Below, piece after piece: positions 5,216 to 14,134 of a stretch of DNA of 21,268 nucleotides. A program made the translations under genes and the position numbers. Source of the DNA: Gemmatimonadales bacterium UBA4456 (GTDB lineage: Bacteria > Gemmatimonadota > Gemmatimonadetes > Longimicrobiales > Gaopeijiaceae); the NCBI GenBank assembly GCA_002390225.1, contig DGOW01000073.1, forward strand, positions 239 to 21,506, written 5' to 3'. The first letter of the stretch is position 1. Every line of letters begins with the position of its first letter. The notes under the pieces were generated by a model, which saw only the letters and a list, made by a program, of their open reading frames with translations, made no database searches and had not been told where the DNA came from.

Positions 5216-8200
5216 ATGAAGCCTTCTATCCGTCCCTTACTCGCACTGGTGTGTGCAGCGGGGTTGGCCGATGTCGCCCCTCTTCAGGCACAGTCGATCG
5301 CCGAAGAATTCGATTCTCTCCACTTCCGCTCGATCGGGCCGGCGACCATGTCGGGTCGGGTCTCCGATCTGGCTGTGTATGAGGCGAACCCGGCCATCTA
5401 CTACGTCGCTACGGCGCACAGCGGACTGTGGAAGACCACGTCGGGAGGGGCCCTCTTCGAGCCGCTCTTTCAGAATGAAGGACTGATCGCGCTCGGCGAC
5501 GTCGCGATCTCTCAGACTGATCCCGATCTTGTCTGGGTCGGGGCCGGTGAGTCGAACAACCGACAGACGACCTCGTGGGGCGGTGGTATCTACAAGTCGA
5601 TCGATGGCGGTCAGACCTTCGAGCACATGGGGCTGGAGAACTCGCGCCACATCAACCGTATCTCGATCGATCCTCGAAACAGCGATGTGGTGCTCGTTGC
5701 TGCGACCGGACCGCTCTTCGGTCCGGGAGGGGACCGCGGTGTCTTCAAGACGACAGATGGTGGTGAGAACTGGATCCAGGTCCTCGGAGTCGATGACGAC
5801 ACCGGTGCCAACGCGCTCGTGCGCTCCGGGACCAACCCCAATACGCTGTACGCGTCGACGTACCAGCGTCGCCGCCACGCCTGCTGCATGAATGGCGGAG
5901 GGACCGGCAGCGGGATCTGGAAGTCGACGGATGGCGGAGACAACTGGGTCCGGGTGAACGGCGGTGGTTTGCCGGATGGTCCACTCGGTCGCATTGAAGT
6001 CGATGTGTACGGCCTTGATGATCAGACCGTGTATGCCCTGATCGAGGGTCCACGTTTCACGGGCAACGGCGGTGACGCCGAGGAGGGTGACGAGGAAGAG
6101 GTCCAGAACCTCAACGGTCTCTATCGATCTCAGGATGGAGGTTCGACGTGGGAGCTCATGAGCAACACGAACCCGCGGCCGATGTACTTCAGTCAGGTTC
6201 GCGTCGATCCGGCCGATCCGGAGCGGGTGTACATGGGCGGTGTCGGACTGCACCTGACCATCGATGGCGGTGAGACCTTCGCGACTGACGCGGCGCGTCT
6301 CACTCACGACGATGTGCACGCCATCTGGATCAACCCGGCCAATCCGGATCATGTTCTGATCGGGAACGATGGGGGGCTCGCCGTCTCTTGGGATGCCAGT
6401 CGCACCTGGGGCTTTCTGCCGAACCTTCCGGTCGGGCTGTTCTACCATGTGAACTACGACATGCAGCGCCCGTTCAATGTCTGTGGCGGCATGCAGGACA
6501 ACTACAGCTGGTGCGGCCCGAGCGCGACGCGTCAGAACGTCGGTATCACCAACGACGACTGGTACCAGGTGCGTGGCGGCGACGGCTTCGTCGCGATGCC
6601 CGATCTCCGGAATCCGCGGATCGTGTACGCCGAGTCCCAGGGCGGGAACATGGTTCGACGAGACATCGTGACCGGCGAGTCCAAGAGCATCCGGCCGTCC
6701 GCTACAAACGTGGTAAACCACGAGGAAGGGGTGAGCTACCGCTGGCACTGGGATACGCCGTTCATCCGCTCCCCTAATGATCCGGGCGTGCTCATCGCAG
6801 CAGCGCAGAAGGTCTTTCGGTCGTCGGATCGTGGCGACTCGTGGACTGCGATCAGCCCAGACCTGTCTTCTGGCGCTGACCGCGACACGATCACGACGAT
6901 GGGTGTTGTTAACAGTGAGGTGACCATCTCACGTAATGACGGCATCTCGAACTGGCCGACGCTTGTCTCCCTTGCCGAATCCCCTGTCTCGGCCGGGGTC
7001 TACTACACGGGTGGCGACGACGGGACAGTTCACGTGTCCCGCGATGGTGGAGGGTCGTGGGAGAGTCTCGGTGACCGGCTCCCGGAAGCGCCGCACATGG
7101 GGTGGGTCTCCGAGGTCGTGCCGTCTGGTTTCGAGGCGGGACGCATCTACGTGACGATCGACAACCACCTCAACAACGACTACGACCCTTACGTATGGGT
7201 GAGTGAGGACTACGGCGCGACGTTCCGCTCGATCACGGATGGCTTGCAGGGTGAGAACATCCGGACGCTGACGGAGGATCACCGAAATCCCGACGTCCTC
7301 TATGTGGGAACCGAGACGGGCATCTTCCTCACGCTCGATCGTGGAAACAGCTGGCGCCGGCTGCGTGCCAACCTGCCGACCGTTCGTGTCGACGAGATCA
7401 CACTACATGAACGCGACAACGCGATGATCGTGGCTACCCACGGCCGGGCGCTGTTCATCCTCGATCATCTCGAGCCGATCCAGCAGTACGAGTCGGCCCG
7501 GATGGAGAATGCTCAACTGTTCAGCATCCCGACGGCTCTGCAGTTCAAGCGTATGGACGATCGCAATGACGAGTTCTGGGGTCACCAGTACTTCGTCGGT
7601 GAGAACCCACCGGCTGAGGCCCTCGTTCAGTACTACCTGGACGACGACGTCGAGGAGCTTTCGCTGCGCATCTCGGATGCGTCGGGAAACGTGGTTCGTG
7701 AACTGGTCGCTCCGGAGAGTCGGAGGCAGCCGGGGATTCGTACAATGTGCTGGGATCAGCGCGTGGAGCCTGTCATGAGGGGCCCGGCGGGTGGCTTCGG
7801 CGGTTTTGGTCGAGGTGGAGGCAACGCCGAGATAGAGGGTGTGCCGACACCAGCTCCAGCGCCGGGCTACCTGTCCCGTGACCTGTGCGAGACGGAAGAA
7901 GACGGGCCGAGCGGAGACGCTGGGCCCTTCGTGACCCCGGGTATGTACCAGGTCGCACTGGTCGTCGATGGTGAGGTCGTCGATACCGAGTCGATGACGA
8001 TTGTCATGGACTCCGAGGTCGAGCTGACCGGGGCCGAGCGTGTGGCATACGACAATGTGGCCAATGACCTGCATGAGCTGCAGCGTCGGGGCCAGCACAT
8101 CGCGAACATCCTGGGAGCGCTGCACGACGAAGTGACCGCGGTCGTTGCACAACTCGAAGGTGAGGACGTCGCCGCAGACCTCCAAGGTGATTTTGAGTCG

Positions 8201-8503
8201 TTTCAGGAGGCATGGGACGAGCTGCGTGTGAAGTTTGGTGTTCCGAGGCAGCAGGGTGGGCGCCGTTTCGGGGGTGGTGGCGCGAACCCGGCCAACGTCT
8301 TTGGTCACGTCAGCGGATTGAAGGATGAAATCCTCTCGTTCTGGGAGCCGCCAAGCGATGCGCTCATCGATCGTTACTACGCGTCGAAGCCCGCGCTCGA
8401 GCACGCGATGATCGAGGCCGAGGAGATGCTCGAGCGTGCTGGTGCGATCGCCGAGCGGCTCGACGATGCCGGGATTTCGATGAACGTACCCGAGGGGCAC
8501 TAG
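5216..8503 (+). CDS. Secreted Sortilin/VPS10-like BNR (Asp-box) propeller protein
   Basis: About 1,095 residues. The start is set at ATG 5216 because it gives a clean signal peptide (MKPSIRPLLALVCAAG...LQAQ); the frame also extends to GTG 5168. The body is a large beta-propeller built of Asp-box repeats: SIDGGQTF (128-135), TDGGENW (180-186), TDGGDNW (238-244), QDGGSTW (306-312), IDGGETF (349-355), then degenerate copies near 536, 608, 662 and 707. Such proteins are usually labelled VPS10/Sortilin domain or glycosyl hydrolase; the second label is misleading, as no glycosidase active site can be seen. A FlgD-like Ig segment (LSLRISDASGNVVREL...PGMYQVALVVDG) and a mainly helical C-terminus with Gly-rich spacers (about 856-869 and 1014-1020) follow. 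Probably a periplasmic or surface binding protein. The protease gene follows after 43 bp. Confidence 0.88.
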   Translation: MKPSIRPLLALVCAAGLADVAPLQAQSIAEEFDSLHFRSIGPATMSGRVSDLAVYEANPAIYYVATAHSGLWKTTSGGALFEPLFQNEGLIALGDVAISQTDPDLVWVGAGESNNRQTTSWGGGIYKSIDGGQTFEHMGLENSRHINRISIDPRNSDVVLVAATGPLFGPGGDRGVFKTTDGGENWIQVLGVDDDTGANALVRSGTNPNTLYASTYQRRRHACCMNGGGTGSGIWKSTDGGDNWVRVNGGGLPDGPLGRIEVDVYGLDDQTVYALIEGPRFTGNGGDAEEGDEEEVQNLNGLYRSQDGGSTWELMSNTNPRPMYFSQVRVDPADPERVYMGGVGLHLTIDGGETFATDAARLTHDDVHAIWINPANPDHVLIGNDGGLAVSWDASRTWGFLPNLPVGLFYHVNYDMQRPFNVCGGMQDNYSWCGPSATRQNVGITNDDWYQVRGGDGFVAMPDLRNPRIVYAESQGGNMVRRDIVTGESKSIRPSATNVVNHEEGVSYRWHWDTPFIRSPNDPGVLIAAAQKVFRSSDRGDSWTAISPDLSSGADRDTITTMGVVNSEVTISRNDGISNWPTLVSLAESPVSAGVYYTGGDDGTVHVSRDGGGSWESLGDRLPEAPHMGWVSEVVPSGFEAGRIYVTIDNHLNNDYDPYVWVSEDYGATFRSITDGLQGENIRTLTEDHRNPDVLYVGTETGIFLTLDRGNSWRRLRANLPTVRVDEITLHERDNAMIVATHGRALFILDHLEPIQQYESARMENAQLFSIPTALQFKRMDDRNDEFWGHQYFVGENPPAEALVQYYLDDDVEELSLRISDASGNVVRELVAPESRRQPGIRTMCWDQRVEPVMRGPAGGFGGFGRGGGNAEIEGVPTPAPAPGYLSRDLCETEEDGPSGDAGPFVTPGMYQVALVVDGEVVDTESMTIVMDSEVELTGAERVAYDNVANDLHELQRRGQHIANILGALHDEVTAVVAQLEGEDVAADLQGDFESFQEAWDELRVKFGVPRQQGGRRFGGGGANPANVFGHVSGLKDEILSFWEPPSDALIDRYYASKPALEHAMIEAEEMLERAGAIAERLDDAGISMNVPEGH

Positions 8504-8546
8504 AGGATGTGCATCCCCTCCCCACCCCGTGTAACCGAAAACTCTG

Positions 8547-10943
8547 ATGCCAGACCTCGCCATGCCTCGTAGATCGACGCTTCCCGGACTCCTCGTCCTC
8601 GCCCTGTTCGCCGCACTCTCCGCTCCCGTCTCCGCGTTTCAGCAGGACCAGGAACAGGAAGAAGAACAGGAGGCGGACGAGACGACCTACTCGGACGTGA
8701 TCACCGATGAGGCGATCACCAGCGAAGGCCTCTTTGATACGCACATGATCGGGACGGATCTCTTCTACGAGATTCCGCTCGCGATGCTGGATCGCGAGAT
8801 GCTCCTGCTGAGTCGAATCGCCCGCACTCCGGACGGGGCCGGCTATGGCGGCTCGAAGTCGAATACGTCGACCGTACGCTGGGAACGTGACGGTGACCGT
8901 GTCCGGCTGCGCCTTGTCAGCTACGACAACGTCGCGGGCGACTCCACGACGATCGCCGCAGCAGTTCGAAACTCGAACTTCGAGCCGATCATCATGGCGT
9001 TCGACGTGGAGGTCATGTCCGAAGACTCCAGTGCGGTCGTCGTGAATGTCACAGACCTCTTCACGGAGGACGTGGCGATGCTCGGGCTGCAGAAGCGCCG
9101 CCGCTCGACCTACGGGGTCCGGCGCGTGGACTCGGATCGCACGTACATCGTCCGCGCGAACGCTTTCCCCCGGAACGTCGAGGTGCGCCGCGTACTGACG
9201 TACGACGCGACGGATGCGCCATCGAACGAGGCAAGCAACACGCTCTCCATGGAGATGCACCATTCCCTGCTCGTCCTGCCGGACGATCCGATCGAGCCAC
9301 GTCTCTGTGACGAAAGGGTCGGCTTCTTCAGCACGCGGCAGACGGACTACGGGCTCGACACCCAGCGTGCCGTGGAGACGTGCTACGTGACACGCTGGCG
9401 CCTCGAGCCGAGTGACCCCGTGGCGTATGCGCGTGGCGATGTGGTCGACCCGGTCCAGCCGATCATCTACTACATCGACCCGGCGACGCCCGCGAAGTGG
9501 GTGCCCTACCTGAAGCAGGGCGTGGAAGATTGGCAGGTCGCGTTCGAAGCCGCCGGCTTCAGCAACGCGATCATCGCGATGGATGCGCCCGACGATCCGA
9601 ACTGGAGCGCGGAGGACGCTCGCTATTCCGTCATCCGCTACCTCGCATCCGATGTCCAGAACGCGTCGGGACCGCACGTCCACGATCCCCGGACGGGCGA
9701 GATCCTGGAGAGTGACATCCAGTGGTACCACAACGTGATGAACCTTCTGCGGAACTGGTTCTTCATTCAGACGTCCGCGGTGAACGAAGACGCACGGGGG
9801 GTGGAGTTCTCGGACGAACTCATGGGTGAGCTCGTCCGCTTCGTCTCGGCACACGAGGTTGGTCACACCATCGGGCTGCAGCACAACATGCAGTCGTCGT
9901 CCGCCTATTCGGTCGAGGATCTTCGCACACGCTTCGTCTGTGAGATGGGTGTCGCCCCGTCGATCATGGACTATGCCCGGTTCAACTACGTCGCTCAGCC
10001 GGGCGATGACACCTGCCTCATGCCGCTGGTCGGACCCTACGACAAGTTCGCCATCGAGTGGGGGTACAGAATGCACCCCGAGGCAGATCGTTATTCGGAG
10101 CAGGATGGTCTGCGCGATTTCACGGAAGAGATGCAGGAAGACCCGATCTACCTGTTCTCCAGCCCGACGGGGGCAGACCCGTCTGCGCTCACGGAGGCGA
10201 TCGGCGATGACGCGATGCGTGCATCGGACTACGGGGTCGAGAACCTGAAGCGCATCACCGACAACCTGATCGACTGGACGTACGTCGACGGTGAGGACTA
10301 CGCCGATCTGGAGGAGCTCTACAACAACGTCGTCGGCCAGTGGAATCGCTACACGGGCCATGTCGTCGCGAACGTCGGTGGCGTGGTGCACACCCGGAAG
10401 CGGCAGGGGCAGGATGGCGGACAGTACGCGATGGTGCCGTCGGACAAGCAGGAGCGTGCGGTGGCGTACCTCAACCGGCAGGTCTTCGCGACGCCGGACT
10501 GGCTCCTGGACGCCGATATTCTGGACCGGTTTCAGGGAAGCGGTTCCACGGACCTTGTACGTGCGCGGCAGGCGGGTGCGCTCAATCAGCTCCTGAATGT
10601 GGCGCGCATGAAACGCCTCATCGAGCAGGAGGCCTTCCACGGGAACGAGGCCTACTCGCTCGGTGAGATGTTCGAGGACCTGCGCGAGGGTGCATGGTCC
10701 GAGGTCTCGTCCGGTCGCGATACGGACGCGTACCGGCGAAACCTGCAGCGGGCCTACCTCGACCGTATGGGCGCGCTCCTCGAAGACGAGGACGCTCTGC
10801 AAACCGATATCGCACCGTTCGCGCGCGCCGAGCTGCAGATGCTTCGCGACCAGCTGACTGCCGCGACGACGTCGGATCGAGCGACTCAGCTGCATTTCCA
10901 TGATGCGATCGTGCGGATCGACGCGATCCTGGACCCCAGCTGA
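8547..10943 (+). CDS. Secreted zinc-dependent metalloprotease, metzincin-like (DUF5117/DUF4953 type)
   Basis: A 798-residue exported peptidase. A signal peptide (LLVLALFAALSAPVSA) is followed by a Gln/Glu-rich linker (about 33-46). The N-terminal part carries the DUF5117-like region (LFYEIPLAMLDREMLLLSRIA, STVRWERDGDRVRLRLVSYD). The catalytic domain has the full metzincin signature HEVGHTIGLQH (H436, H440, H446 as zinc ligands, E437 as catalytic base) and the Met-turn SIMDY (472-476, M474), followed by FNYVAQPGD. All key residues are present, so the enzyme should be active. The substrate is unknown, most likely extracellular protein or peptide. The start could be ATG 8547 or 8562; neither has a strong Shine-Dalgarno, and both keep the signal. 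The bicupin lipoprotein gene begins 4 nt after its stop, suggesting coupled translation. Confidence 0.9.
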   Translation: MPDLAMPRRSTLPGLLVLALFAALSAPVSAFQQDQEQEEEQEADETTYSDVITDEAITSEGLFDTHMIGTDLFYEIPLAMLDREMLLLSRIARTPDGAGYGGSKSNTSTVRWERDGDRVRLRLVSYDNVAGDSTTIAAAVRNSNFEPIIMAFDVEVMSEDSSAVVVNVTDLFTEDVAMLGLQKRRRSTYGVRRVDSDRTYIVRANAFPRNVEVRRVLTYDATDAPSNEASNTLSMEMHHSLLVLPDDPIEPRLCDERVGFFSTRQTDYGLDTQRAVETCYVTRWRLEPSDPVAYARGDVVDPVQPIIYYIDPATPAKWVPYLKQGVEDWQVAFEAAGFSNAIIAMDAPDDPNWSAEDARYSVIRYLASDVQNASGPHVHDPRTGEILESDIQWYHNVMNLLRNWFFIQTSAVNEDARGVEFSDELMGELVRFVSAHEVGHTIGLQHNMQSSSAYSVEDLRTRFVCEMGVAPSIMDYARFNYVAQPGDDTCLMPLVGPYDKFAIEWGYRMHPEADRYSEQDGLRDFTEEMQEDPIYLFSSPTGADPSALTEAIGDDAMRASDYGVENLKRITDNLIDWTYVDGEDYADLEELYNNVVGQWNRYTGHVVANVGGVVHTRKRQGQDGGQYAMVPSDKQERAVAYLNRQVFATPDWLLDADILDRFQGSGSTDLVRARQAGALNQLLNVARMKRLIEQEAFHGNEAYSLGEMFEDLREGAWSEVSSGRDTDAYRRNLQRAYLDRMGALLEDEDALQTDIAPFARAELQMLRDQLTAATTSDRATQLHFHDAIVRIDAILDPS

Positions 10944-10947
10944 CACG

Positions 10948-11745
10948 ATGCCGTCGGGCCGATGGGCAGGATGGAGTCGCGACGGCACCTCACCGGGTGT
11001 CGTCGTGGCCCTTCTGCTCGTCACCCTCGGCGGGTGCTCCCTGGACAACCTCTCGTCACCGATCCGAAGCACCAACGAGGTCGCTGACGACGGCTCGTGG
11101 GTCGTGCTCGATCTGCAGAATGTGCTGCTGAGGCAGGCACAGTCAGGCGCGACGTTCTACCGGGCGCTGACCGGCACGCCGTCGTTCGAGATCGGAGTTC
11201 TTCGGCGGCAGCCGGGGGATCTCGACCCACCGATCGAGCATCCGAACAGCACGATGAACCGTTTCCTGAATGGCAGCGGGGCGGTGGTCACGGCCGCGGA
11301 CTCCGTGCCGTTCGAACCCGGGCATGTCTTCTTCATACGTGAGGGGATCGAGCACCGGATCGCGCGTGGCACGTCGATCGTGGATGTGCTGGTGGTCTTC
11401 TCACTGGGCTCCGCCGCGCCGACAGATCCCGAGCTCTCGGCCTTCGCCGCCGAGGAACTTGTGGCGGCGCGAGACGACGAGCAGAACGTGTTCACGGATC
11501 TCCTCGACGCGTCCGGCATGCGACTCGGCATGTACATGATCCCGAAGAACGGGGGCGATCCGTTCGTACGTGAGCACCCGTATGACGAGCTGAAGATCGT
11601 CATCGAGGGAGGCGCACGGTTTGACATCGGGGATGGTGGCCTGGAGGCGGAACCGGGGACGATCGCCTACATCACGTCTGGCACACCACACCAGTTTCGA
11701 CGAACGTCGGATGCGCTCGACGTGCTCGTCGTCGGCGCGAACTAG
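10948..11745 (+). CDS. Bicupin lipoprotein
   Basis: A 265-residue protein from ATG 10948. The frame is open further upstream into the protease gene, but this start gives a proper lipoprotein signal, GVVVALLLVTLGGC, with lipobox cysteine C30. Two cupin barrels follow. The first runs around LRRQPGDLDPPIEHP...FEPGHVFFIREGIEHRIA, the second around MIPKNGGDPFVREHPYDELKIVIEG...EAEPGTIAYITSGTPHQF. The second retains the H...E...H pattern typical of metal-binding cupins; the first is more degenerate but keeps EH and EHR. A membrane-anchored cupin is less common than cytoplasmic ones. It may bind a metal, a sugar or another small ligand in the periplasm; no reaction can be named. It starts 4 nt after the protease stop and ends 49 nt before the DUF5916 gene, so it is probably cotranscribed with both. 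Confidence 0.8.
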   Translation: MPSGRWAGWSRDGTSPGVVVALLLVTLGGCSLDNLSSPIRSTNEVADDGSWVVLDLQNVLLRQAQSGATFYRALTGTPSFEIGVLRRQPGDLDPPIEHPNSTMNRFLNGSGAVVTAADSVPFEPGHVFFIREGIEHRIARGTSIVDVLVVFSLGSAAPTDPELSAFAAEELVAARDDEQNVFTDLLDASGMRLGMYMIPKNGGDPFVREHPYDELKIVIEGGARFDIGDGGLEAEPGTIAYITSGTPHQFRRTSDALDVLVVGAN

Positions 11746-11794
11746 ACCAGAAAAGGTGGTGTGGGTGGGTGGTGGACAGAGCGGCACGACCGGC

Positions 11795-14035
11795 ATGGGC
11801 AGGATCCTCGCGACCGTCGTGCTCCTATGTGCGGGCCTGGCAGCCGGTGTCGGCGCGCAGGTGGCACCACCGGCTCTGGACGATGTGCTGAATGCCGTGC
11901 GTTTGTCCGCGTCCGAAGCCGACCGCCTGCGCATTGACGGTCGGGTCGATGAGCCGCTCTGGGAGCGGATCCTCCCGACAGGTGGATTTCGCCAGCAGAA
12001 CCCGATCGAGTCGGACGCCGCGACGGAGCGCACCGAGGTCCGCGTCGTGTACGATGACGATGCCCTCTATGTCGCCGTTCGGGCGTTCGATACCCGGCCG
12101 AATCAGGTGGTCGCCCGGGTCATGCAGCGTGACCGGATTCTCGAGGCGGACCCCTTCGGTCAGACCGGGCTGCAGGACGCAGGTGACGACGTCTTCGCGA
12201 TCATGCTCGACCCGTTCCACGATCACCGTAACGGCGTGGTCTTTGCGACCAACCCGAATGGAGCCGAGTTCGAGGCCCTGATCACGGACGAAGGGAGCTC
12301 GATCAATATCGACTGGCGTGGTGTCTGGGAGGTGGCTGGAACCAGAACTCCCGATGGATGGAGCGCCGAGTTCGCGATCCCCTGGCGCACGCTTCGTTAC
12401 CCCGACGCAGTGGAGGGCGAACCGTGGGGTATCAACTTTTTCCGGGTCATCCGGAGCAAGAACGAGCAGGTCCTGTGGCGTTCGTGGGAACGGGAGGGTG
12501 GTGGCCTGCAGCGGGTCAGCCGCGCTGGCCATATGGAGGGCCTGACGGAACTGCCGCGACAGGGCCTGAATGTCGAAGCCAAGCCGTACGCGCTGCTTGG
12601 AAGGGCTCAGGAGCGAGACAACGTCGACGTACTCGGTTCGTCTACGGATCGGGCAGTCGGGCTCGACCTCAAGAGTGAAATTCTGCCCGGTCTGCTGCTC
12701 GATCTGACCATGAACACGGACTTCGCGCAGGTCGAGGTGGATGACGCACAGGTCAACCTGACCCGCTTCAGTCTCTTCTTCCCCGAGAAGCGTGACTTCT
12801 TTCTGGAGAACGCCGGCGTCTTCGATTTCGGTATTCCCGGGAATCCACTCGAGCCGCCCGCGTACCAGATGTTCTTCAGTCGCCAGATCGGGATCTCCGA
12901 GGACGGCGAAGTCCCGATTGTCGGGGGTGCCCGGCTCACGGGCCGTGTCGGGGCGCAGACGCTTGGCTTCATGAGCGTCGCGACCGATGCGGTCCCTGAC
13001 GGCCCGGACTTCGAGGCGGTCGACCGTGAGCTGTTTTCGGTCGCTCGTGTGAAGCGGGACGTCGGTGAGAGCAACTACATCGGGGCGATGGTCGTGGACC
13101 GCCGGGGCAATGACGCCACGAACACGTCCGCAGGCATCGACGGCCAGTTCCTGCTCGGACAGGCGTGGGTCTGGAATGCCTTCGTCTCGCGAAGCTTTAC
13201 CGAAGGGGAGGGTGGGGACGACACGGCGTACCGTGTGGGCTACCAGTACAACGGGGAGAACTGGGGCTCGTTCTTCAACCACTTCGGGGTGGGAGAAGAG
13301 GCGGAGGCCTCGGCGGGCTTCATTACCCGTGAGAACTACCGCAGCACCGAACTGTACGGTGGCCGCACGTGGAGACCCTCTGCACTCGGGCTGCGTGAAT
13401 TCCAGTTCTTCCTGGGCGGGTCGTACGCCTCGACCATGGCAGACAATCGCATCCAGGACTGGAAAGTCGGCTTCTTCACGACACCGACCTGGCGCTCGGG
13501 CGACAACCTCAGCGTCTTCGCGAATGTGGCTCAAACCGTCGTCGACGAAGAGTTTGAGCTGTCAGACGATGTCGACGTCCCGGTGGGGCAGTACGAGAAC
13601 AGTCACATCGGATGGTTCGGTGGGACCAGCCGTGCCCGGCTGCTGAGCATGCAGGTGAACGGTATGCTCTCTCAGTTCTACGGCGGCTCACTGGCGAGCG
13701 CCGGGTTCACCGCGACCGCAGCCCTGTCCTCCCGCTTCCAGCTGGAGCCGGGCTTCACACGCAATGTGGTCGAGGTCCCCGACGGTGATTTCACGGCCGA
13801 CATCTCTTCCCTGCGGGCTTCATTCTCCTTTTCGACCCGGCTCTTCGCGAACGCCCTCGTGCAGTACAACAGCCTCGATGGTGATGTGTCCACGAATGTC
13901 CGGGTCAACTTCATCCACAGGCCAGGCAGCGACCTCTTCATCGTCTTCACGGAGAACCGCCGGGACGAGATCACCGGCTGGTCCCTTTCGGATCGTGGAC
14001 TTGTGACCAAGATCACGTATTTGATGCGGTTCTGA
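11795..14035 (+). CDS. DUF5916 protein: CBM9-like domain plus outer-membrane beta-barrel
   Basis: About 746 residues from ATG 11795, chosen because MGRILATVVLLCAGLAAGVGA is a good signal peptide; GTG codons at 11756 and 11759 are in-frame alternatives. The N-terminal 200 residues match the CBM9-like region of DUF5916 proteins (RIDGRVDEPLWERI, TEVRVVYDDDALYVAVRAFD, WSAEFAIPWRTLRYP). Next comes the family hallmark FPEKRDFFLENAGVFDFG near 328-345. The rest consists of alternating hydrophobic strands and ends in ITYLMRF, with the terminal phenylalanine typical of BAM-inserted outer-membrane proteins. Function is unknown; the layout suggests ligand recognition joined to an outer-membrane barrel. 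It lies between the bicupin lipoprotein and the DUF1592 gene, which is consistent with an envelope role. Confidence 0.87.
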   Translation: MGRILATVVLLCAGLAAGVGAQVAPPALDDVLNAVRLSASEADRLRIDGRVDEPLWERILPTGGFRQQNPIESDAATERTEVRVVYDDDALYVAVRAFDTRPNQVVARVMQRDRILEADPFGQTGLQDAGDDVFAIMLDPFHDHRNGVVFATNPNGAEFEALITDEGSSINIDWRGVWEVAGTRTPDGWSAEFAIPWRTLRYPDAVEGEPWGINFFRVIRSKNEQVLWRSWEREGGGLQRVSRAGHMEGLTELPRQGLNVEAKPYALLGRAQERDNVDVLGSSTDRAVGLDLKSEILPGLLLDLTMNTDFAQVEVDDAQVNLTRFSLFFPEKRDFFLENAGVFDFGIPGNPLEPPAYQMFFSRQIGISEDGEVPIVGGARLTGRVGAQTLGFMSVATDAVPDGPDFEAVDRELFSVARVKRDVGESNYIGAMVVDRRGNDATNTSAGIDGQFLLGQAWVWNAFVSRSFTEGEGGDDTAYRVGYQYNGENWGSFFNHFGVGEEAEASAGFITRENYRSTELYGGRTWRPSALGLREFQFFLGGSYASTMADNRIQDWKVGFFTTPTWRSGDNLSVFANVAQTVVDEEFELSDDVDVPVGQYENSHIGWFGGTSRARLLSMQVNGMLSQFYGGSLASAGFTATAALSSRFQLEPGFTRNVVEVPDGDFTADISSLRASFSFSTRLFANALVQYNSLDGDVSTNVRVNFIHRPGSDLFIVFTENRRDEITGWSLSDRGLVTKITYLMRF

Positions 14036-14086
14036 TGGCCAGTTCCGGGGTCGGCCCGTACATTGCGATGAGTCCGATAACCCTCT

Positions 14087-14110
14087 AACGCCTCGTATTC
14101 GCGAGGCGTT
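14087..14110 (+). terminator. Perfect 9-bp hairpin between the DUF5916 and DUF1592 genes
   Basis: AACGCCTCG (14087-14095) pairs without mismatch to CGAGGCGTT (14102-14110) around a 6-nt loop. It lies 51 nt after the DUF5916 stop and 10 nt before the GGAGGGAG ribosome-binding site of the next gene. No T-tract follows, so it may be a weak or factor-assisted terminator, a processing signal, or a 5'-UTR element of the downstream trio. Confidence 0.5.
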
Positions 14111-14120
14111 CGGCGGTTCC

Positions 14121-14128
14121 GGAGGGAG
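14121..14128 (+). promoter_or_regulatory. Strong Shine-Dalgarno that fixes a TTG start
   Basis: GGAGGGAG lies 6 nt before TTG 14135. It makes TTG the start of the DUF1592 gene and gives a proper signal peptide (MKTISVSSALLGLWLVIGS). Confidence 0.75.
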
Positions 14129-14134
14129 TTTGCC

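Noticed and set aside
5237..6748. A 503-codon minus-strand open frame opposite the Sortilin-like gene
   Set aside because: It is fully inside a gene with repeated Asp-box motifs on the + strand; the antisense translation is Arg/His-rich without domain features.
5216..8503. Calling the Asp-box protein a sialidase or glycosyl hydrolase
   Set aside because: BNR/Asp-box repeats occur in many propellers; I see no catalytic Arg triad or Tyr/Glu pair of sialidases, so only the propeller call is kept.
8364..11075. A 903-codon open frame on the minus strand opposite the metalloprotease gene
   Set aside because: It mirrors the codon pattern of a well-supported + strand gene with a full metzincin signature. 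Its translation is rich in Arg, His and Val and has no recognisable domain or signal. Such antisense frames are common in GC-rich DNA.
11825..13534. A 569-codon minus-strand open frame opposite the DUF5916 gene
   Set aside because: It is antisense to a clear DUF5916 coding region; its own translation shows no motif and an implausible composition.
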